DNA of 10,245 bases from Chersky-840 sp036511675. Lineage in GTDB: Bacteria; Actinomycetota; Acidimicrobiia; Acidimicrobiales; UBA8190. The stretch spans positions 1 to 10,245 of the forward strand of contig DATCBU010000112.1 in the NCBI GenBank assembly GCA_036511675.1. The letters are read 5' to 3'. Below are positions 6,413 to 10,245 of the stretch, piece by piece. Every line of letters starts with the position of its first letter. The first letter of the stretch is position 1. The notes beneath the pieces are model-generated. The model saw only the letters and a list, made by a program, of their open reading frames with translations, ran no database searches and was not told where the DNA came from. The translations under genes were made by a program, and so were the position numbers.

Positions 6413-7318
6413 GTGGTTCTGGGGCGGTCATGGAGGACGATCGGCACGCTGGGCGTGCTCGGAGCGGTGGCCTGCCTGGGCCTGAGCAGCTGTCATTTCG
6501 CCGTCCCGCCCAAGATCATGGTCGTCGTGATGGAGAACGAAGGTGCCGCCAATGTCATCGGCAACGCCGCGCTGCCCTACGTCAACAGCTTGGCTCACAA
6601 CTACGGGTCGGCGACGCAGTCCTACGCCCTCGGCCATCCCAGTCTCCCGAACTATCTCGACATCGTCTCGGGCTCCAACGAGGGTGTGACCGACGATGGG
6701 GCGCCCTCCGTGCACAGCTTTCCGACGGTGCCGACCCTGGCCGACCAGTTGGCGACGGCGGGCTACAGCCGCGCTTCGTACGTGGAGAACCTGCCCTCTG
6801 ATCCAAGCAATGACTCGGGTCTCTACGCGGTGAGGCACAACCCTTGGCCGTACTTCCCGAGCGCACCGATCACGGTCAAGAACTCTTCGGCGCTCATTCC
6901 GGACCTGAATGGTTCATCGCCTCCGGACTTCGTCTGGTACACGCCCAACCTCACCAATGACGGCCATACGGGTGTCCCCACCGACACGTCCGCGAATGAA
7001 CTGGCTGGCGCTGAGTCCTTCCTGTCGAGCTTCATCCCGTCGGTGCAGGCCACCTCGTGGTACAAGTCGGGTGGCCAGATCATCATCTCGTGGGACGAGG
7101 CGCTCACGAGCGACACCTCAGGGATCAACGGTGGAACCGGTGGGCACGTGGCCACGATCGTCGTCTCCAAGTACCTGGCAGCCAGCCCGCATCAGTCACC
7201 GGGAGCCGTGAACACCGCCGGAATCCTGGGTTCGATCGAGCACCTCTACCAATTGCCGTTCCTCGGCGCCGCGTCACAGAGCGCCAACGGCAACATCAAC
7301 CCGCTCCTGTTCTGGTAA
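6413..7318 (+). CDS. Phosphoesterase-family predicted lipoprotein, paralogue of the divergent gene
   Basis: This 301-residue protein starts at GTG 6413, with GGGGGG at 6401-6406 placed 6 nt upstream. Residues 9-27 form a lipoprotein signal ending in the lipobox LSSC (C27), so the mature protein is probably lipid-anchored outside the membrane. The rest is a single phosphoesterase domain: MVVVMENE (E41, N42), HPSLPNYLDIVSG (S77, likely nucleophile), TPNLTNDGH (H185), SWDEA (D228) and GGHVATIVVS (H245). It matches the leftward neighbour over its whole catalytic length, including identical DLNGSSPP and FVWYTPNLTND segments; by eye about half of residues agree. It lacks the Ig-like tail. The usual K/R-N/S-F after MEN is replaced by EGA, which may alter metal or substrate binding. 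The substrate is unknown. It ends 7 bp before the convergent GH26-like gene. Confidence 0.87.
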   Translation: MVLGRSWRTIGTLGVLGAVACLGLSSCHFAVPPKIMVVVMENEGAANVIGNAALPYVNSLAHNYGSATQSYALGHPSLPNYLDIVSGSNEGVTDDGAPSVHSFPTVPTLADQLATAGYSRASYVENLPSDPSNDSGLYAVRHNPWPYFPSAPITVKNSSALIPDLNGSSPPDFVWYTPNLTNDGHTGVPTDTSANELAGAESFLSSFIPSVQATSWYKSGGQIIISWDEALTSDTSGINGGTGGHVATIVVSKYLAASPHQSPGAVNTAGILGSIEHLYQLPFLGAASQSANGNINPLLFW

Positions 7319-7319
7319 G

Positions 7320-7331
7320 GGCTGATCAGCC
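7320..7331. repeat. Perfect 12-bp palindrome between convergent stop codons
   Basis: GGCTGATCAGCC reads the same on both strands. It begins one base after the TAA of the rightward phosphoesterase gene and contains the TGA of the leftward GH26-like gene. It could help end transcription from both sides, but there is no T-tract and an RNA hairpin would have only a 4-bp stem. It may equally be a chance match. Confidence 0.3.
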
Positions 7332-8588
7332 GAAGTCCTGCTTGAACATGGCCAGGGCTCTGGAGAACGTGCCGTCGAGAAGGTTGTTCCGGTACGTGGA
7401 GGACGAGTCGTAGCTCCACACGTTGGCGAAGGCCACGTCGGCGCTCACGAACCAGTTGGCCATGTTGTCGACAAACGTGGGGTCGTCCCCGAGGCCGTGG
7501 CCGTCGGTTCGATACTCGTCGGACCATTCGGGGATGGCGATGGGCTTGTTGTGCTCGGCCGCGAAGGTGGCCAACCACCCCAGGCCCCATTGCTGAATCA
7601 ACTGATGGGCCCATGAGGCGGGAGGGGTGAAGGGAGTCCCCCAGAAGTTGTCATAGACGTCGGTCCCCACATAGTCGACATAGGCGTTGCCGGGATACGC
7701 CTGATCGGGGGAGTAGGAGGTGGGGCTGGGTGCGTTGGGGTTCCACAGAAACTTGAACTTCCCCCCGGGCACGGCCCGCATCGTGGTGACGATCTGGCGC
7801 CAGAAAGCGACGAAATTGGCGGCGTCGTGTGCGTTCCCAACGGACCAGGTGAACCAGTTGCCGTTGAATTCCCAACCCAGGCGCAGAATGGCGTTGGCCT
7901 CATGGTCGCTCACCAGGTTCTCCCCGAGCATGGTGAAGTACTTGTCGTAGGCGCCGGTGGCACCCTGTGCCAGGGTTCCGACCCCGGGAAGAATGGGGAC
8001 GCCGATTGCCAGGCGATAGGGAGTGGAGCTCCAGGCCTTGATGTTGGCGGCGCCGTCCATCGCGGCCCATCCGCTCCCCTTGTCGAGATAGTCGGTGGCG
8101 TAGGTCGGATGGGTTCCGGTGGCCGCGGCGAAGGCGGCGACCCCGGCCGGATCGGCCTCCCCGGCGTAGACCCCCAGGGGAACGCCATGGGCGACACCAT
8201 TGCCCGAATGGGAGGACGTGACCTGTCCTTTGTGTCGAATCGTCGTCGTGGTGACCTTGGGCACCGTGACCGGTCTCGAGACCGCGGTGGCGGGACCAGT
8301 CTTCTTCAGTGTGGATGCAGGGGAGTCCCCGGACGTGGCGAAGAACGTGACCGAGCCCAAGATGACGGCGACCAGGCCGAGTGCCACCCACGACCACCAC
8401 ACGCGATAGAGCGGTCGCCTCGCCGGGGCGGCGACCGGAGACGGGGGCCATTGTCGGCCGACACCGTGGAATCGGACGCGGCCGGGGCTGGCATAGGCCC
8501 AGCGGGGGAGTACGAGCCTCCCCGTGAGAAGACCCGAACGCCGCCGGTGTGCTCGCCTATCGGGACTCACGCTCACGCTCTGTTCCAC
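7326..8588 (-). CDS. Membrane-anchored GH26-like glycoside hydrolase (beta-mannanase-type fold)
   Basis: This is a 420-residue protein. An Arg/Pro-rich cytoplasmic N-terminus (1-61) is followed by one transmembrane helix at about 64-84 (WWSWVALGLVAVILGSV). A Thr/Val/Ser-rich linker (about 86-135) then leads to an exported (beta/alpha)8-type domain. The domain opens PLGVYAGEADPAGVAAF. The segment ILRLGWEFNGNWFTW (about 234-248) matches the GH26 acid/base region, with E240 in WEFNG. IPEWSDEY (352-359) supplies the likely nucleophile E354. YVDYVGTDVYDN (303-314) is the usual strand before it. Many family members have HEMNG where this one has WEFNG. Family members cut beta-1,4-mannans or related glycans; the true substrate here is unknown and could be cell-surface polysaccharide. 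The GTG start at 8588 has a poor ribosome binding site, and a start a little further downstream is possible. Confidence 0.8.
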   Translation of the reverse strand: MEQSVSVSPDRRAHRRRSGLLTGRLVLPRWAYASPGRVRFHGVGRQWPPSPVAAPARRPLYRVWWSWVALGLVAVILGSVTFFATSGDSPASTLKKTGPATAVSRPVTVPKVTTTTIRHKGQVTSSHSGNGVAHGVPLGVYAGEADPAGVAAFAAATGTHPTYATDYLDKGSGWAAMDGAANIKAWSSTPYRLAIGVPILPGVGTLAQGATGAYDKYFTMLGENLVSDHEANAILRLGWEFNGNWFTWSVGNAHDAANFVAFWRQIVTTMRAVPGGKFKFLWNPNAPSPTSYSPDQAYPGNAYVDYVGTDVYDNFWGTPFTPPASWAHQLIQQWGLGWLATFAAEHNKPIAIPEWSDEYRTDGHGLGDDPTFVDNMANWFVSADVAFANVWSYDSSSTYRNNLLDGTFSRALAMFKQDFG

Positions 8589-8936
8589 GAGCGGCCCGGC
8601 AACCCGACATGACGTTGACCCTTCCCGGTACTGTTCGTGACCCGCGCACGTGATATCTCAGCGCCGTTGCGTGCCCCCCGGACTCGTTCTGACGGCCCCA
8701 GTCAGCGATACCACTTTAGGGGGTGCCCTGCCCTTGCGGTCAACGGCCGGCTGTCGACCTACCCGCACCACCAGCGGAAAGCTGAGGGAAAACGGTGCCT
8801 TCCCGTGGTCCAACGATCTTCTCCCGGAGCAGCGAGACTCAGGAATCCTCCATCCATGGTCGCGTGCGCCACCGCAGGGACGACGCCCCTGCCGTAGTAG
8901 CCTGGGAGCATCCCCCTTGGGAGTGACGCCTCGTTT

Positions 8937-8966
8937 GGGCAGGACGACCGTTTCCGGTTGTCGCCC
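8937..8966 (+). other. Strong leader hairpin upstream of the zinc-ribbon gene
   Basis: GGGC (8937-8940) and GACGACCG (8943-8950) pair with CGGTTGTC (8955-8962) and GCCC (8963-8966) around a TTTC loop. This gives a 12-bp stem with a two-base AG bulge and one G-U pair. It ends 46 nt before the ATG at 9013. No T-tract follows, so a simple terminator is unlikely. A structured leader or a protein-binding hairpin are alternatives. Confidence 0.45.
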
Positions 8967-9000
8967 CGTGCAGGCCGGACGCCTCTTCTAGGCACCATCA

Positions 9001-9006
9001 AAGGAG
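9001..9006 (+). promoter_or_regulatory. Near-perfect ribosome binding site of the zinc-ribbon gene
   Basis: AAGGAG at 9001-9006, within ATCAAAGGAG, lies 6 nt before the ATG at 9013. It is one of the best Shine-Dalgarno matches in the window and is the main reason to accept the small gene downstream. Confidence 0.75.
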
Positions 9007-9012
9007 TGCGTC

Positions 9013-9249
9013 ATGGATGTGTCCTCTTTTCACCCCCCTTTGCTCGCGGTCGCTCCTCAGCTCGCCGAGGTCGAGATCGAGGAGAATGAGAGTGGTGACC
9101 CCGTGACAAAGTGCGGACGCTGCCGCCTCAACTTCGTTCGCCACCCCTCCATCAGCCCTGGCGACTCACCCCGGTGGTGGCTGTGCCCCCCGTGCCGCAG
9201 TCGTCTCCTGGGCGACGAGACCCGGACAAGCTCGCGGTGGTCGTCGTGA
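9013..9249 (+). CDS. Zinc-ribbon miniprotein of unknown function
   Basis: This is a 78-residue protein. Two CxxC knuckles, CGRC (34-37) and CPPC (58-61), are separated by 20 residues, the spacing of a zinc ribbon that binds one Zn. The segment before them is acidic (EVEIEENESGD, 19-29). The stretch between the knuckles is basic and aromatic (RLNFVRHP, PRWWL), and the tail is Arg/Ser-rich. There is no signal peptide or membrane helix, so it is probably cytosolic. Such ribbons serve in nucleic-acid or protein contacts; the specific role is unknown. The start is well supported by AAGGAG at 9001-9006. The stop codon TGA overlaps a GTG of a second short reading frame (GTGA, 9246-9249). Upstream lies a long leader with a strong hairpin. 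Confidence 0.72.
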   Translation: MDVSSFHPPLLAVAPQLAEVEIEENESGDPVTKCGRCRLNFVRHPSISPGDSPRWWLCPPCRSRLLGDETRTSSRWSS

Positions 9250-9437
9250 GTTACGCGCAAGCTCCGGTGGGCTGGTGGCAAGATGCCAAGGGCACGATGC
9301 AACCCCCCGGTTCCTTCTTGACCCCATCCCTGCGAGTGCCACCTGAAGGCACCTCAGCCGAAGGCACTGCGACGGCCGGGTCCTCCCGCGGCCGTTTCAG
9401 GCAGTGGACAGCGGCGTTGGTCCACCGTCGACCGTAA
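9246..9437 (+). CDS. Short GWWQ...PPG motif protein, overlapping the zinc-ribbon stop
   Basis: This is a 63-codon frame starting at a GTG that overlaps the upstream TGA by three bases, a layout typical of translational coupling. The product begins MSYAQAPVGWWQDAKGTMQPPGS. The GWWQ(D/x)...G...PPG pattern at about 9-22 resembles the short GWWxASDGxWYPPE-type motif, related in style to DUF2510, that I recall from many Acidimicrobiia proteins; here the WYPP part reads MQPP. The rest is Pro/Ser/Gly-rich with a basic end (RGRFRQW...HRRP) and looks disordered. It ends 4 nt before the convergent gene. In-frame GTG codons just upstream (from 9237) could also serve as the start. A chance frame cannot be excluded. 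Confidence 0.42.
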   Translation: MSYAQAPVGWWQDAKGTMQPPGSFLTPSLRVPPEGTSAEGTATAGSSRGRFRQWTAALVHRRP

Positions 9438-9441
9438 GGGC

Positions 9442-10032
9442 TTAGGAAGCCGCTCGTCTCAGGACGTCGACAAGCGACTGCGTGACCATGGCGCCGGTGA
9501 TCTCCGACGCGATCCACACGCCGACCGGTCCCGAGGACCCGTGGCCCTTCCACATGTCGCCGGCCTCGAGCGTCACCTCTTGCCGTTCGACGTCGAGGTC
9601 GAGCTGCAGATAGGGGTGCTGGTCCCGTCGGGGACGGCCGATCAACTCTCCTGACAACGACATCCACAGTCGTATGCGGGGCGACACGCCGGCGTGCTCG
9701 ACACCGGAGCGCTCCTCGATGAGCCCGCCCCCACCGTGTACGCGCACGCGCTCGAGGAACGATTCCATGGCCGGTCGCACCGTGGATGCGCACAATGCGG
9801 AGAACTCCTGGCGGAGTCGGATGTTCTCGGTGTCGATGCGGGCCTGTCGTTCAGAACCGTGGCTCAGGCCTTGCACGCGCCCTTCGAAGATGCGATCGAC
9901 CTCGTCCAACGGGCCAGGGGAGGCGGTGACGGGGTCGTCACCGTCCGACGGGCGTCGAACCGGGGGATGACCGTCGGAGCGGTGCGTTGATGTGGGGAAG
10001 TTGAGGATCTGCCCTACTTGGTCGGGTCCCAT
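9442..10032 (-). CDS. Conserved-looking protein of unknown function, 196 residues
   Basis: I do not recognise the family. The N-terminal 40 residues are Pro/Asp/Ser-rich and probably disordered. A long charged helix follows at about 42-97 (LDEVDRIFEGRVQG... through AMESFLERVRV). A beta-rich domain spans about 103-172, with GLIEER, PRIRLWMSLSGEL, YLQLDLDVERQEVTLEAGDMWKG and GPVGVWIASEIT. A closing helix VTQSLVDVLRRA (183-194) completes it. The patterned strand alternation and the EAGDMWKG turn look like a real fold rather than a chance frame. There is no signal peptide or membrane segment. The ATG at 10032 has a GGCGG-like site about 7 nt upstream, and a G/C hairpin lies just before that. Gene order gives no hint of function: it is convergent with the small zinc-ribbon unit and divergent from a hydrolase gene. 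Confidence 0.7.
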   Translation of the reverse strand: MGPDQVGQILNFPTSTHRSDGHPPVRRPSDGDDPVTASPGPLDEVDRIFEGRVQGLSHGSERQARIDTENIRLRQEFSALCASTVRPAMESFLERVRVHGGGGLIEERSGVEHAGVSPRIRLWMSLSGELIGRPRRDQHPYLQLDLDVERQEVTLEAGDMWKGHGSSGPVGVWIASEITGAMVTQSLVDVLRRAAS

Positions 10033-10050
10033 GATGGACCGCCGATCTTC

Positions 10051-10066
10051 CCCCCGTTAGCGGGGG
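10051..10066 (-). other. Perfect G/C hairpin in the leader of the 9442-10032 gene
   Basis: CCCCCG (10051-10056) pairs perfectly with CGGGGG (10061-10066) around a 4-nt TTAG loop; on the minus strand it reads CCCCCG-CTAA-CGGGGG. It ends 18 nt before the ATG at 10032, close to where ribosomes load. It could modulate translation or be the stem of a terminator without a T-tract. It is also a symmetrical DNA site. Confidence 0.4.
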
Positions 10067-10172
10067 TGCTCCAGCTCGAACTGAGCCGCCTCGACGCTAC
10101 ACCGGATTCGTGCGTTGTAACGTCCCCGGTCGTGACTCTGGCCCGGACATGCGCCGCCGCGGTGCGCACGTC

Positions 10173-10245
10173 ATGACGTTCGTGCTCGTGCACGGAGGGG
10201 GCTCCACGTCCCGCTTCTGGGATCGCTTGGTCCCGCATCTCGATG
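10173..10245 (+). CDS. Alpha/beta hydrolase fold protein, N-terminal fragment
   Basis: Only 24 codons are present before the window ends. The protein begins MTFVLVHGGGSTSRFWDRLV, then PHLD. A hydrophobic strand (FVLVHGGG) leading to the oxyanion-hole HGGG, then a short loop and xxFWDRLVPHL, is the standard opening of alpha/beta hydrolases such as esterases and lactonases. The catalytic Ser, Asp and His lie outside the window, so activity cannot be assigned. An in-frame ATG at 10149 would add eight residues (MRRRGAHV) that do not fit the family start. Neither start has a strong ribosome binding site. The gene is divergent from the 196-residue protein gene, with 140 bp between them. Confidence 0.78.
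   Translation, partial: MTFVLVHGGGSTSRFWDRLVPHLD

Larger units (their letters stand above)
8589..9012. other. 424-bp gene-free region: GH26 upstream region and structured leader of the zinc-ribbon gene
   Basis: The open frames here (up to 113 codons on the plus strand from 8650, 80 on the minus strand from 9001) have compositions and termini that look like chance. Possible RNA hairpins on the plus strand are GGGAA/TTCCC (8786-8804), GCAGGG/CCCTGC (8874-8892) and the strong stem at 8937-8966. A TAGCCT hexamer at 8898-8903 is a possible -10 for the zinc-ribbon gene, without a convincing -35. No known riboswitch core was recognised. Confidence 0.45.

Noticed and set aside
7827..8612. 261-codon plus-strand frame opposite the GH26-like gene
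   Set aside because: Gly/Arg-rich shadow of a gene whose catalytic motifs are clear on the minus strand.
8650..8991. 113-codon plus-strand frame upstream of the zinc-ribbon gene
   Set aside because: No ribosome binding site, biased chance-like composition, and it covers the predicted leader hairpins.
9439..9451. GGCTT-AGG-AAGCC hairpin at the convergent ends of the GWWQ frame and the 196-residue gene
   Set aside because: Short stem, 3-nt loop and no T-tract on either strand; overlaps a stop codon. Possible weak bidirectional terminator but not callable.
1..10245. Mobile elements, CRISPR arrays, toxin-antitoxin pairs or a defence island
   Set aside because: No transposase or integrase sequence, no regularly spaced long repeats, and no recognisable defence domain were found on either strand.

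Overview
The window looks like a chromosomal stretch from a high-GC actinobacterium. The best guess is class Acidimicrobiia or a close uncultured relative. The reasons are GC-rich codon use with GTG starts, Thr/Pro-rich linkers of the TTTVP type behind membrane anchors, type IV pilus genes, and a small protein with a GWWQ...PPG motif of a kind I associate with that class. This placement is inference; no rRNA or marker gene is present. I found no tRNA, rRNA, CRISPR array, insertion sequence or phage gene.

Layout. (a) 1-1936, minus strand: type IV pilus assembly genes pilB (extension ATPase) and the first 51 codons of pilC, 5 nt apart. (b) 2223-3596, minus strand: an exported, membrane-anchored CAP-domain protein, preceded by a 101-residue GNAT-type acetyltransferase. 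(c) 3747-4795, plus strand: a 77-residue helical protein of unknown function closely followed by a short-chain dehydrogenase/reductase. (d) 4815-7318: two paralogous alkaline-phosphatase-superfamily phosphoesterases, transcribed divergently. One has a signal peptide and a C-terminal Ig-like domain. The other is a predicted lipoprotein without the Ig domain. The 344-bp gap between them carries 11-bp-phased GTTG repeats that look like a response-regulator operator. (e) 7326-8588, minus strand: a membrane-anchored GH26-like glycoside hydrolase. (f) 8589-9437: a long leader with hairpins, a zinc-ribbon miniprotein with an excellent ribosome binding site, and an overlapping short GWWQ-motif reading frame. 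(g) 9442-10032, minus strand: an unrecognised 196-residue protein with a 6-bp G/C hairpin in its leader. (h) 10173-end, plus strand: the N-terminus of an alpha/beta hydrolase.

Functional theme. Much of the window codes for the cell surface: pilus machinery, a CAP protein, two exported phosphoesterases and an anchored glycosidase. The divergent phosphoesterase pair with its phased repeats is the most promising regulatory unit, possibly phosphate-responsive. Nothing here proves a new defence or mobile system. Gene order otherwise looks like ordinary single-gene or two-gene units.
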